The notes under the pieces are model-generated. The model did no database searches, was not told where the DNA came from, and saw only the letters and a program-made list of their open reading frames with translations. From NCBI GenBank assembly GCA_020086605.1, contig JACBWW010000046.1, positions 2,347,934 to 2,411,933 of the forward strand: a DNA stretch of 64,000 nucleotides. The letters are read 5' to 3'. The translations under genes were made by a program, and so were the position numbers. Source of the stretch: Lanius collurio (lineage: Eukaryota; Chordata; Aves; Passeriformes; Laniidae). Positions 1 to 11,854 of this stretch are shown here, piece after piece. Within the stretch, counting starts at the first letter, position 1; each line of letters opens with the position of its first letter.

Positions 1-1962
1 AAGTTTGCAACTAGAATGAAAACATCAGAAGGCTAAAAGATTTCTAAAAATCAGGGCGACATTGGAATATTTCATTGTGTTGCATATTGCTATTTGCATT
101 GAAGTCCAAACTCTGATTAATGACATGAGTATTGGAATTGCTAAAATTGAATTTGATGTTCATTGAAAGAGCTGGAGCACAATAAAATTGCTTAGCTTTG
201 AGCTGCTACCAGAACATTGTGATTTAGAATTAGGGAATAATCCTTTCCATTCATTATTTACATTATTTGTTTACATAATTTTAATGGTAAATTTTGGATG
301 AAGTTACAGAGTAGATGTTCAGTGCAGCAAGTGGCAAATATTGGAGAAGAAATTTTTTAACTTGTTACTGCTCATTCCTTCAAGTGTGCTGGAGATCTAA
401 CAAGGTACTTTAGATGCACTTAGCTCATGTGAGGTACCTGCTGTCCCACTAGCTCACCTAATATCCAGAGAAATCCTTTAAATTGGCTCCTGAAGTCATC
501 CCAGTTCTGAAATGTTCCCACATTATAAATTTTCCTGCTTGCATCCCACAGTCTCTCCTTTTGTCAGTCCATTCACCCCTCATTTTCCTTTAATCACTTG
601 TAGCAGTTTATTTTGCCAAGATAGAGAAGGCTCTTTTTAAAAGCATTTTAAGGTTTCCAAATCCCAGTCCAGAATTAAAAACCATAATAGCATTCTGAAG
701 CAGTTTTATGGCTCCTGGTGCATTACAATTAGTGATCAAACTGTGCTGGTGCACTGCACTGTCAGCCAGCTCCTATTTCTGGTAACAGCTCAGTAATTAG
801 GATTTCATGGATCACAATAAGTCCCAGATTTTACTTACACATTTTGAGGCTCAGACTTTCTTCCTTGGGATATAAATTGATGTGAAAGTCTGGCATTACA
901 GGTAGAAAATTGAAATCGAAAATCAAATTTCCTTAGAATGCAGAGTCAGATGTCAATGCCTGACTCAGGTACAGGAGGTCTTCGCTCCCCCCTTTATGGT
1001 GATTCCAGAGGTTGCCTCATGATCCATTTGATCCTCATAAACTATTTTGAGAAGTTTTTGGAAGTGCAGACCAGAATTTTCTCTATGCACTTACATTTCA
1101 AAGCTGATGAAATATATACATAAATGTTTTCTTTCAATATTCCATGGGCTGCATTTTATTCTAGACATGGTGGGGGGGTTTTATAGTTTTATTATGGAAA
1201 ATAAAAATTTCTCTGTGTATTTTTTTCATATTAATGTTATTACTGAAGTTCTTTAAACACCCAAGTATTAGAATGCCAAAGTCTCTTGTCTTTTTCAAAA
1301 TACCAAGGACACCAAGAAAACTTTGAATGCAACATTCTTCCTGAAATGGAACTATGTATTTTTCTAAAGCACAGCACACCATTAAATGAACTTGCAATAT
1401 TTTTGGGGATATTATGACAAAGTGTGGACTATTCTAGATAAATTACTGACATACCAACAACTGAGACACTGAAATTCAGATTGCTTTTGAATATACAACT
1501 ATTTTTAACCCATAAAGGCAGGGATTATGAAGGACAAATAGCTTTGGTTGACACTGTATCATCATAGGTTGCTCCTATTAGCTCTTCTAACAATTCATTG
1601 TTTTACAAATGACACCTCAGAGCACAACCACACCAATCACTCCATTGGCCAGCAAGGTTCATTTCTCACCTATGGACAAAGAAACAGGAATTTAATTATA
1701 AAACTCTGGTATTAGGAAGTGTTTTACTAACATGAGAACCTGGTAAAAAAGAGCAGCTCCAAATCACAAAATAGAGAATGGATGATAATTTGCTGAAAAC
1801 AAGTGGGAACATGCTGGGGCTTCAGGAGCACACTTAGAGAGAATCAGATCTTTGCAAGATTTTTAGGAAAATTAAATTACCTGAACACTTTTAGCTAGCC
1901 ATGGGTGTTTAAAAGATGAAAGATCAAGTGAATAATAATCGAGAGTGTATTGGGGTTTTTTT
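1..1962. other. Unique AT-rich non-coding DNA
   Basis: No gene, RNA or recognisable transposon is visible. Open frames reach only about 80 codons, resemble no family I know, and overlap on both strands near 1.05-1.4 kb, as chance frames do. A short G-run lies at about 1,171-1,178. Confidence 0.6.
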
Positions 1963-2019
1963 TCATCATCATTATTATTATTATTGTTGTTATTGTTGTT
2001 GTTTTTGTTATTATTATTA
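1963..2019. repeat. Compound TTA/TTG trinucleotide microsatellite
   Basis: A run of TCA, TTA, TTG and TTT triplets starts after a T-tract and ends before 'cctgtgtcacc'. It is interrupted rather than pure, which suggests an ageing microsatellite. The reverse strand reads as a low-complexity Ile/Thr/Met stretch, so a minus-strand frame of 105 codons across it is not evidence of a protein. Confidence 0.85.
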
Positions 2020-3550
2020 CCTGTGTCACCTCAGGAGGGTCAGGGATGAGTGATGCAAGTGACACTGACATTTCCTTCCTCAGGAAAACTAACTTGGTGT
2101 TTAAACCAGAATGTGGGTGAGACTTCTCAGAAGTTCCCCCTGCTCCCAGGATTTCTGCCTGCTCCAAACCAACCTCTGCCAGCCACATTCTGCCTCTTTT
2201 GGCTCTGCCCAAGGATTAAACAAGACTTCATTATAACAGCTAATCTTTAAATTAATTCAATTCAATACTTATCATTTTGCTTATATCAGAAAAAGGAGCA
2301 TAGGGGAAGAACATCAATATTTTAACAGGCATAGAGCACAGATATTTCATAAATAAATGACCCATTGGTACAGAACAAATCCCTACAGACCATATCCTGT
2401 TGTACAGCCTTACAATTTACATAATTGACTAAAAGATCATTCCTAAAACAAAACAAGCTTGCTTAGAGGAGTTTAGAAGCAGAAACTGATTTTTTTTTTT
2501 AATTGACTAAAAGATATTTAATTTTAAAATAAAATTTCTATTCAGTGAGGTTTCACAGACACATGGAATTGTAGCCTAAAATTTGTACAAATTAATGTAG
2601 TGCAGGACATGGTTCTTTAACTATGAAGTATCTTAATGTTAGGCTCAGTGTGGGGGAAAATTTATATCAAATATGTGCTTAATTTTCTAAAGAACTTCTT
2701 TAAAGATGAGAAAGTTGTCTCATCTAAAGCAAAAATATTTTGTCACTTGGAGATCTACCTATTCTTCTTAGGAAAATCCTTTTTCTACAGGAAACCAGGT
2801 AGGCTACAATTATCTTTTTAGTTCTTCTTAGCTGGTGGAAATTCACTTCTTTGGTAGTTGTCAAGCAGTTGAAAGAAACTTATTACTATTTACCTCAATT
2901 CACAGGAGCCTTTACATGACAAAAAAATGAAACACCTTTTAAACAGAAACTTTGAAGCTTTCACTTGTGACAAAGGTACAATAGAAGTTCTGTAGGAAAT
3001 ATGAATTTTTGGAAAAATTAGGTTGGGGGTTTTTTTGTTTGTTTCATTAGATAGTCTCTGGATCAGGTTATAATTCTTTCTTTTTAATGTTTTATCCCCA
3101 GAAGGACAGAATCAAAGTACCACCTGTGCAAAACGAGAAAATAAACCATTCCCTCTTTGACAGAGTAGACCTGGGAAGTTTTGGTAGCCTGTCTCAGGGA
3201 ACTTTAAAAGCCCTCAGCTCATCCCTGTGGGGGAACAGGGCTGACTGATGGCTTGGGAGATCTGCTCAGCTTCTTCCTGGGAAATCTGCTGGAAAAGCAA
3301 AATACATTGGAACTACAGTGAATTTTCCTGGAATTCCGAATTTGAGACTCTGCACTGTCAAAGGCGTTTGGCTACAGGGAATAATCATTGGAAATGTAGC
3401 ACAGCCCTCCAAGTACTGACGGGACTGGTATAAATCCTCTCTGCTCTGTAGCATTTCTCACCTCCCAGTGAGAGTCTGTAGGAAAGGAGGAACCCTTGGT
3501 TTTCTGAGTCTGTGTGAAGAGTTCAGTTCCTGCAGGAACAGCTTAAAAGT
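2020..3550. other. Unique non-coding DNA
   Basis: No gene is seen. The block holds a 16-base direct repeat (TAATTGACTAAAAGAT at 2,422-2,437 and 2,500-2,515) and an 11-base T-tract at 2,490-2,500. Short frames near 2.64 and 3.25 kb look accidental. Confidence 0.55.
2422..2515. repeat. 16-bp direct repeat pair flanking 62 bp
   Basis: TAATTGACTAAAAGAT occurs exactly at 2,422-2,437 and 2,500-2,515, with a 78-base offset. The intervening segment ends in a T-tract immediately before the second copy. This could be a target-site duplication around a very short insert or a local duplication. A normal poly(A) retrocopy would place A on this strand at that end, or T just after the first copy, so a simple retroposon does not fit well. 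Confidence 0.6.
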
Positions 3551-3600
3551 CTTAGGTTGGAAAAGATCTCCAAGAGCAGCCAGTGTTTGATCTTGGACTG
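3551..3600 (-). mobile_element. Possible CR1 LINE 3'-end remnant
   Basis: The bases 'taggttggaaaagatctcc' match the well-known motif near the 3' end of avian CR1 elements, read here as the reverse complement, so the element would lie on the minus strand. Only about 50 bases are recognisable before the pentamer array begins, so this is a weak call. It may mark the sequence in which the array arose. Confidence 0.4.
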
Positions 3601-3630
3601 CTTTGGAGTTTTGCACTGATCACTGAGGGC

Positions 3631-4555
3631 TGCTGAGCTGGGCCAAGCTGAGCTATGCTGAGCTGTGCTGAGCTGAGCTGAGCCGAGCTGAGCTGAGCCG
3701 AGCTGAGCTGAGATAAGCCAAGCTCAGATGAGCCGAGCTGAGCAGAACCAAGCCAAGCTGAGCTGAGCCGAGCTGAGCTGTGCTGAGCTGTGCTGAGCTG
3801 AACTGAGCTGAGCCGAGCTGAGCTGGGCCGAGCTGAGCTGTGCTGAGCTGTGCTGAGCTGAGCTGAGCCAAGCTGAGCTGAGCCGAGCCGAGCTGAGACG
3901 TGCTGAGACGTGCTGAGCCGAGCCGATCTGAGCCAAGCTAAGCTGAGCTGAGCTGAGCCGAGCCGAGCTGAGCCGAGCCGAGCCGAGCCGAGCCGTGCTG
4001 AGCTGAGCCGAGCCGAGCCGTGCTGTGCTGAGCTGAGCCGAGCTGAGCTGAGCCGAGCCGAACTGAGCTGAGCTGAGCCGAGCTGAGCCGAGCCTAGCCG
4101 AGCCGAGCTGAGCCGAGCCGAACTGAGCTGAGCCGAGCCGAGCCGAGCCGTGCTGTGCTGAGCTGAGCCGAGCTGTGCCGAGCCGAGCTGTGCTGAGCTG
4201 AGCTGAGCCAAGCTGACCTGAGCTGAGCTGAGCCGTGCTGAGCCGAGCCGAGCCGAGTCGTGCTGAGCTGAACTGAGCTGAGCCGAGCCGAGCCAAGCCG
4301 AGCCGAGCCGAGCCGAGCCGAGCCGAGCCGAGCCAAGCCGAGCTGAGCCGAGCCGAGCTGGGCCAAGCTGACCTGAGCTGAGCCGAGCCGAGCTGTGCTG
4401 AGCTGAGCCGAGCCGTGCTGAGCCGAGCTGAGCCGAGCCGTGCTGAGCTGAGCTGAGCTGAGCCGAGCAGAGCCGAGCCGTGCTGAGCCGAGCTGAGCTG
4501 AGCTGAGCTGAGCTGAGCCGAGCTGATCCCAGCCCAGCCGAGCCGATCCCAGCCC
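3631..4555. repeat. GAGCT/GAGCC pentamer satellite, about 185 units
   Basis: About 925 bases are built almost entirely from a 5-base unit GAGCY. Variants include GTGCT, AAGCT, AAGCC, AACTG-phased units and GACCT. GAGCT units dominate the left third. GAGCC runs dominate the middle, with the longest near 4,280-4,340. The right edge decays into 'gatcccagccc' units. Blocks recur inside the array: 'tgctgtgctgagctgagccg' appears at 4,021 and again at 4,151, a 130-base (26-unit) step, so segments were copied by unequal exchange or slippage. The minus strand contains almost no stop codons, so it shows frames of 344 and 306 codons. These encode only a five-residue Ser-Ala-Gln/Arg-Leu-Ser/Gly periodicity and should not be called genes. 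The unit resembles the GAGCT core of mammalian Ig switch mu DNA, but no immunoglobulin sequence lies nearby. Confidence 0.95.
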
Positions 4556-7500
4556 GCTTCAGGCTGCCCTGGTGTGTCCGTGCCACCGCTGCCTGTGGGT
4601 CCGTGTTTGTTCCTCACCAGACAATTCCCGAGAACCAGCCCCAAGCCCAGGACAGGGATGGCCCACAGGGTGGGGAGGGGTGGGAGGCCTTTTCTTCTCT
4701 CTCTGTTTGTTTGTTAAGCCTTTCCATCCCTGTTACTGCCCCAGCAGAAGGCACAGCCCCTTTTTAGTTCTGTGAGGTCACATGAAAAAGAAAAATCAGC
4801 TTCCCAAGTGCATGTTATTAGACACACAGAGCACTTGTTAACAGAAAAGATGAGATGGCTCAACATTTATCAAAATTATCCCTGACATTTCCTTTTGCTC
4901 AGCCGAAAACAGTATCTTAAGCTCCCAGAGCAACATGTAATGTGTGAGGGGGGGAAAAAACCTAAACCACAACCACAGCTATTTTTTTATAAAAGATACC
5001 CAAAGGAATATGTGGTGAGCAAGTTGTGTTTGTGGGAAAGACCAGAGTTGTCCAAAGAGCCATATTTTATATGTGTTTATTACAATTAAGTGGATTTAAA
5101 ATTTTTCTATCTGTATTTCTAATAAATATACTGACAGCTAGGGACTCTCATACCTCTGAAAACATAAAAATCATAATCCTGACAGTCTTGAGAGCTGATG
5201 TTCTGGTATTGACAGAATAGACCTTGTGCCACAGGCAAGGGAAACACAAACGTGGCCATTATTCTCCCTTCTGTGGTTTCTTCTGGAAAAAAGGGCTATT
5301 TTCAGGGATGAGCAATCCAGCCCTGGTCAATTAGAGGTCCCTGCACCAAAACTGCAAATAGAAGTGTGCTTTAGCCACAGTTTCAGAGATTGTTTTGTCT
5401 GTTAATTATTTACTTCAAAACTCTGTCTGAAGGAGACTTTTTTCCTCCCTTGAGACTGCTATTGTGATGCTAATAAGTATCTGTATGTACTTTGTTTGTG
5501 TGTTAATTAAATGCTGCCACTACAAAATTTAACTTGGATAGCTCATTCTCAAGATGATGTGTATCAATAAATAAAATATGGTACCTAAAACAAAAGCAGT
5601 TTTGCTTGCAGGGGAAGAGGGAAGATGAGCTTTAAAAAGAAGTCATTTAGTAATTGCATGATGTATTAAGGCTAATAAATCTGCTTAATTGTCACATTTG
5701 CCTTAAATTAATAATTTATACCAACATTTGGTGTGGGCAGATATGATGAATATTTTTATGTTGCGATAATCCTAGAAAGTGGCACTTTGAACATTTTAAA
5801 AACCAATTAATTGCAAGTCCTGTCTGGTTTTACACATTTGTGGTAATAACTGAATAAGCAAAGGTGAGAAAATTTCACAGAAACCAGTAGGCAGGACAGA
5901 GCTTAAACCCATCAAACCCTCCCAGTAAATTCATTGTGCTAATAAGATGAGTTAATAACGTGCCAGGCTGTGTCTGCTGCTGGGGCAGGTCAACACCAAC
6001 TCTTCACCTGGAGAACTTTCCCACCCGTGGGTTTGCTGCTTCCTGGGGCTCTGGGTGCTGGAGGAGAGAGGAAGCCTGCTCTGCCTGAGCCCAGGGGATG
6101 GTTTGGGGCTGGCTGAATTCGCTCCCTCTGTGCCCCCGTTACACCCAAACCTCTCTGCAGCCTCTCCCCACCTCGTGCTCTCACCACAAACACACTGCAG
6201 GGACTCGGGTTTTTTCACATGTTTACATATCATTTAACATAAAGTAAGTGCAATGCTTCAAAAATAGGAATTTGTTTATCACAGGTTTGCTGGGAAACCT
6301 GTTTTGAGTGATTTGTAGGTTCCTGTCTCCCTTGGTGCTGGCCTAGGGAAGCTCATGGCTCCTCTGCTAATGGCCTGACTCTTCTCCTGCTGTTCCCATC
6401 CTCCTCCACCTCACTTTACATCTTAATGGTGTACATCTGTTACTGGACAGATTGCACAAGATGAACATAAGGCACTCTTTTCCAGGGTCAGCTAAATTGC
6501 CAAGCTAGGTCCACTTAGGCTATTGAAATGTATGTTCAAAATTCCAGAAATTCTACTAATGACAGATATCTCTGTCATATTATGCTGCATAATAATTATA
6601 CTTATCCAGGCCTGTATGAGGTCAGAATAAAAACATTGTTTTAGTGTCAGCTCTATATTGGTGTGAGTAAGGAATAAGTGTAATAATGTGGGGATTCTTG
6701 CGATTTCAAAAATGGAGATTTTTTTTTAATTTTCGTATTTAAACCTACTTTGCTTTAGAATAACACTTGGGAAGTTTGGGAAGTTTGGAATCAGTAATTT
6801 TGGAATATAAATGTCTTGAAGTGTTATTTTCAAATGCTCTGGCCATGTTTACGGATCCAACAGATGTTAACAATCAGGAACAGATAAAATGAAACTGGGG
6901 TACCTCTTGGCCCACTCTTCTTTGTGTACATGTGTTTCCTAAGACTTTTATTTTTTTTTTAAGAGTGGGATTAGTGCAGAGTAACAAGGCACTGATTTGT
7001 CTTGGTTCTGCACTATGGAGTCGGACAAGGAACTGTCGCAACACATGGCTTTCAAATGAGTTGATTGTAGACATATTGTCTGTCAGTCAAAACTACAATA
7101 TTGTAATTAGAGCAGGCCCTGTCTCTCCATACGTGCTTCAGATGGCAATGAAATAATCTCAGGAGTGAGCTATGGGGATGCTGCAGTGTGGATCAAAGCT
7201 TATATCCTGCTCTACTGTAAATTTTAACTAATTCACAGTAGGAATTACTGAAAAAATCATATTTTACCTGTCATTCTTGTAGTCTTTGTGTTTTTGAAAG
7301 CTAAAGCATCACAGGTATAATATTTCTCAGTAACAATATATAAATTAATGTATTGGAAAACACTGAGAAGTTCAAGAAAGTAAAGTTCTCTCTATTTTTC
7401 CTGATTCCTGTGACTGACTCAGTTGGTCACTCTACTTGAAATGGAGTTCAGTACTAGTGCTGCTGAAAAGTCGATTTTTATACTACAGTTTATTTACCAG

Positions 7501-9300
7501 AAATGCATAGCATAAAGCTTACACAGGTCTATCCCAAATGTGGAAGGGAGAGATCCTCAGAATTTTTGATGGAGTAAAATAAATATGCAAGAAAAAGGTA
7601 TTATTTGGATACCCCAGAAAAGAAGCAAATTTTGGGGAAGAGAGGAAATTCTGCTGTCATGAAATGAAGCTCCCTGGTTATGGACACTGCCTGTTTTATT
7701 CACTGATGCATCCCAAAAAGCAGATTTACTTCCAGATTCTGCCTGATTCTGCATCCTGTGCAAGGGAGATGGAAGGAAGAGGTTTAATTTAAATAAGTTT
7801 ATCTTACTTGAATAACTGGTAATAGATAAAGAGAAATAATAGGAAGTAAGATCAAAACAGCAGTGTGGCACTGGTACAGCTGATTCTGGCCATGTCCTTG
7901 TTGGTTTGCATAAAACTTAAAGAAAAACGCTAAGGTTGAATGTTTACTGGGTATAATATTCCCCTAGAGGGGAGCCAAGGAGCTCCAGAAAAGGCACACA
8001 AGATAAGAGTAAACCCTTGAGAAGGTAAAAATAATTTTTTAAAAAGGGGAGGACACAGAAGAAAGAGAATTGAGTTACTCCCAGAGTCACTCCCAGTGAC
8101 CCTGGGCACTAACTGGGATATTGTAATTCTTTGGTTCTGTGAGAAACCCACATTCCTGTCATGGGCACACTCTGTGGCAGAGCTGATGAGTCAGACTTTT
8201 GATTTTGTGATTTACAGGGAAGTCATTTGAAAAGTAGTGCCATATGGGATGATGCTTGATTTGTAATTCTAGAAGTTAACAATTCGGTCTCCTGCAAATC
8301 CTGAGTCTGTCAGGGATTTCTCAAGTGATGTGCAGCATGGAAAATGTCCACTTTTATTTTTCTATTCAGAGTTATTTTGTACAAATCTGCCCTGGATTTA
8401 CTGGCAGAGGACATAGCAGAGCAGGGGGGTACAAAGGAAGGAAAAGTTGCTTCATTCTCTGCCAGCACAGCCATTCCCAGAGTTTTTCCCCAACACAACT
8501 CCATCCACTCCTGAAAGCCAAAGCATTATTAATATATTTTTTTAAAGCTCTGTGTAAAGTTTATGCTTCAGTAGTACCATATTCTGCATCTCTACATGCA
8601 TTATTAAGGAGTTAAACCCTAATTTAATGCCTCTGGAATAAAATCCCTTTTTCTCTGGGTTTCCTGTGGTAGGGCATGGTTAGGGCAAGGTCTCTATCAA
8701 CCATTGCAAGGGAAAGGAAATTCTGCTTTCTCCATAAATAAATATATTTGTTTCAAAAGGGTTTTGAGGCAGTCAATACAATACTTTTTCTGATATTGTA
8801 AAAACAGAAAACACTTGAAAATTTCTCATTTTATTTTAGTACACTTACTATAATTAAGATTTTAAGTTTCTCTCAGCCTGATAATTGACTTAGAAATCCA
8901 GCTTCTCCTAAATGTCATTTTCTTGGTGAGAAAGAATCTTCAGCCATTTTTAGGCATTAATATGGTATAAATAGGGGTTCTTTAGCCCAGCAATTATAAA
9001 ATAGATGTCACCTCTAGTACTCTAAAAGTATATTTGATATCAGAAAAAACCCCCGTGGCTGTGCCAGTGCGTGGAGTGGTGCAGCAGGTGGTGGATGGTG
9101 ATGAGGAAATCTGCATCCCAGCAAAGCCTGAGCTCCCCTGTTCGTTCTGTGCAGATATCTGCCTGCAGGTTTGAGTGGATTTAGCTCTCTAAAAATGCGA
9201 TTTTGCACTAAGGAATTACACCCTGTGTCCCCAGCCTGGCTGAGTGTGTCCACATCCACAGCGAAAAGCAGCTGCTGCCGAATTTCCCATTAACTTCCCA
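4556..9300. other. Unique non-coding DNA
   Basis: No exon or RNA gene is supported. The first 200 bases beside the satellite are GC-richer ('gtgtccgtgccaccgctgcc'). The rest is AT-rich with scattered A/T tracts. A pocket at 5,950-6,200 is open on both strands in several frames with no recognisable protein, which reflects base composition. Confidence 0.55.
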
Positions 9301-9305
9301 CCCCT

Positions 9306-9367
9306 GTGATAATTGACTCTTGAGGTGATAAGGACGGGGCTTGGCTGTTATCACTTACCCTAATTGG
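9306..9367. promoter_or_regulatory. Candidate regulatory cluster: three GTGATAA motifs plus ATTGG
   Basis: GTGATAA occurs at 9,306-9,312 and 9,325-9,331, and its reverse complement TTATCAC at 9,348-9,354. All three lie within 49 bases. ATTGG, the reverse CCAAT box, follows at 9,363-9,367. TGATAA fits the WGATAR consensus of GATA factors. The cluster lies in a local GC-richer island (9,050-9,480) with several CpGs. Its regulatory role is inferred from motif density alone. Confidence 0.35.
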
Positions 9368-11854
9368 TCCGGCCTCGTGCAGGACTAAATTTCAGAGCCT
9401 GGTCAAGCTGCCTCTTTGCCAGGATTAGCCCATGGAAATTCCCGAGGAGCACAGTGGGAGGAGGTCAGGAATGGGGCAAACGCTGCCTCTGACACCACAA
9501 CCAGCTCTTGCAGGGGCTTCTCCCGACCCTTTTCAGTGCTGCCAAATCAGGGTTTGTAATTCTCTCTCTCTCTGATACATTTTAGAAGGCTGTCCAATGA
9601 CTCTGCTTGCTTTTTTTTTAGTTCTATATTATTTTTTTTTTCCATTTGATCAGCATTGATTTGTTGTCTTTTTTTCCCATGGAGCTTGTCAGTGCAGTGC
9701 AGGAAACGCTCTTAGACCCACCTTGGTGGTACAACTCCATTGCTACCTTGGGACAGCATTGGTTAGCTAATTAATAATGCTAGGGGCAGAAATTGTGGAG
9801 GGAAATCCTTGCCAGTGTTTTAGAAGTCAGATTTCCATCATCAATTGTGTCATTAAATATTTGTACTTTTCTCTCCTAAATTCACAATTGGCTTAAGAGC
9901 TTCAGGCTTACCTGCCATCACTTCTTTCATTGCATCTTATCCATTAGTGCTTGTTCTTACTGAAAATGCAGGAGTTCTGCTCAATCTCAGCACAGAAATC
10001 TTGCTTCAATTTCAAAGTGGATGAGAATTAAACTGGTTTTTAAAATGTCTTTTTTTTTCTTGCACAACTGTTTTATTCCAGCTCTCTCCAATTGGGCTTC
10101 ATGTGATGGTTTTAGACATAACAGCTTAAGTTCGAGTTGCCTCCCTTCAAAGATTTGAAAATGTGCACAGATCCTGATCAACATAAATTAGCATGGCTAT
10201 GCCTTCTGTTATCAGTTATTTCAACTATATGAAACAATCTGTTTCTGTTTCACTATAAAATAAGATGGTGTGCACGTTTACAATACATATCACTTCCAGA
10301 CATAAGCGGCAATACCTGTTGAAAGGCCCTGTGAGTAAAGACAGCCTGTTAAGGATCTTTTTTATGCATGAGAGGAACATCCATGCAGTCACTGTGTTTG
10401 TGGGAATGTGTGGGGCTGCTTTGGAATACAAAACAACATTTCTGCACTGTGACACCCTTTTCCTTATTTATTTATTTATTTATTTTTGCTGAGAGGGAAA
10501 AGGTTGGAGTGGTGATAGCACATCATTATAATCCATGGGAATTCTGACAATAATTCAAGGGATTCAGGATAAAGTTTACAGCAGAAAAAGCCTCGGAGGA
10601 AAGGTAGAAGCCAAGAAGTGTGTGCATGGCTCCGCTGGTATTGTCTGTCCCTTTTCCTTACAGAAGTCTTGGGAAAGGAGGTTGCTGCCAATATTATTAA
10701 TCTTTATCTTGTGCTGGCACTTAGCTATCAGGATGCCTCTGACATTTGATGGGGTCTGGAACAAACTCTTTTTTTTTTTTTTTAATAGAATTTTTGTGTC
10801 TCTGACTAGTCAAGGAAAGAAAGAATGTATTTTGTGAGCACGGAGTAAATATAAACCAGAATTTTTATTCTTCTCCAAACTTTACTTTGCCTTTATTTTT
10901 GCTTTATAGCTAAAGGATGTCACGAGCTCAGAGCACACCTTTCCATCAACATCCTTCACTCCTTGTCTGAAATCTCAGGTTCTGCCCGTGGCACACATTT
11001 ATTACTCCATGAGGTGAAATGTCACTGCCCACCAACTGAACACATGAACTGAGGCTGTGCTTTTTGAGACATCCCAGGATGCAAAACGGACACTGCCACC
11101 ATAGGTGAGAAATGAGCATGTGGGAGCACAGGGAATACTTTCATTTACTCCTCCTTTTTCACCCCTACGTGGAGTTCAGCCCCAGGGAAGCACCCTGAGA
11201 GCTTCAGAGTAACTGCACATCTGGGAGAGGGATGGACAAACACATCCAGATGAGGTGAAAACACAGGTCCTGCCTTTGTTGGAATACTTAAACCTTGGGT
11301 GAGGAAAGAGGTTGGGCACAAATTCTGGAATTCAGACCATGTGAGTGCAAGGAAAACACACAGGTTCTCTCTCCTGCATCACCTGCTTTGTCCTTATCAG
11401 AAACAGCACATCTCCCTTCATGAACTGGTTGTTTTAAAATAAAAGATTAACTATTAATAGAGAATAATATTATTATAGACAATACATATCTGTTAATAAA
11501 CTCAACAGTTTATGTTACAAGCTTTTTTACCTAAGTAGAAATGAGTACACAGAAGGGTCTTGGAGTTTATTTTTTTTCCTACTCCATTTATTTTTATACC
11601 AGACCCCAGTGGAGGCACCTGGAATATTACAGTTAAAGGCAGCCACAAAAATTTGATTATGTTTAACAAATCATTGCTGTGCACTAACAAGGTAAATTGG
11701 GTCCATAGAAATAATTTTCCTAGCATTTAGGAAATCTGTTGACAGAGCAAAACACAAAAGAATAATCTGCAAGGTCTGTAATTTTGATGTTTTATAGTAG
11801 CTGAGGTATGTGAATAGATAAATTATCTACTGAGACATCAAAGAGAGGTATTTG
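9368..11854. other. Unique non-coding DNA
   Basis: No gene is seen. It contains T-rich stretches at 9,610-9,680, a (TTTA)n run at 10,464-10,484 and a 15-base T-tract at 10,769-10,783. The short open frames present do not resemble known proteins. Confidence 0.55.
10464..10485. repeat. (TTTA)n microsatellite
   Basis: There are about five tandem TTTA units following 'ttcc', ending in 'tttttgctg'. The array is short and pure. Confidence 0.85.

Noticed and set aside
3552..4644. Minus-strand open frames of 344 and 306 codons
   Set aside because: They lie in the pentamer array and encode only a five-residue periodic peptide in any frame, which is an arithmetic effect of a stop-free 5-base unit.
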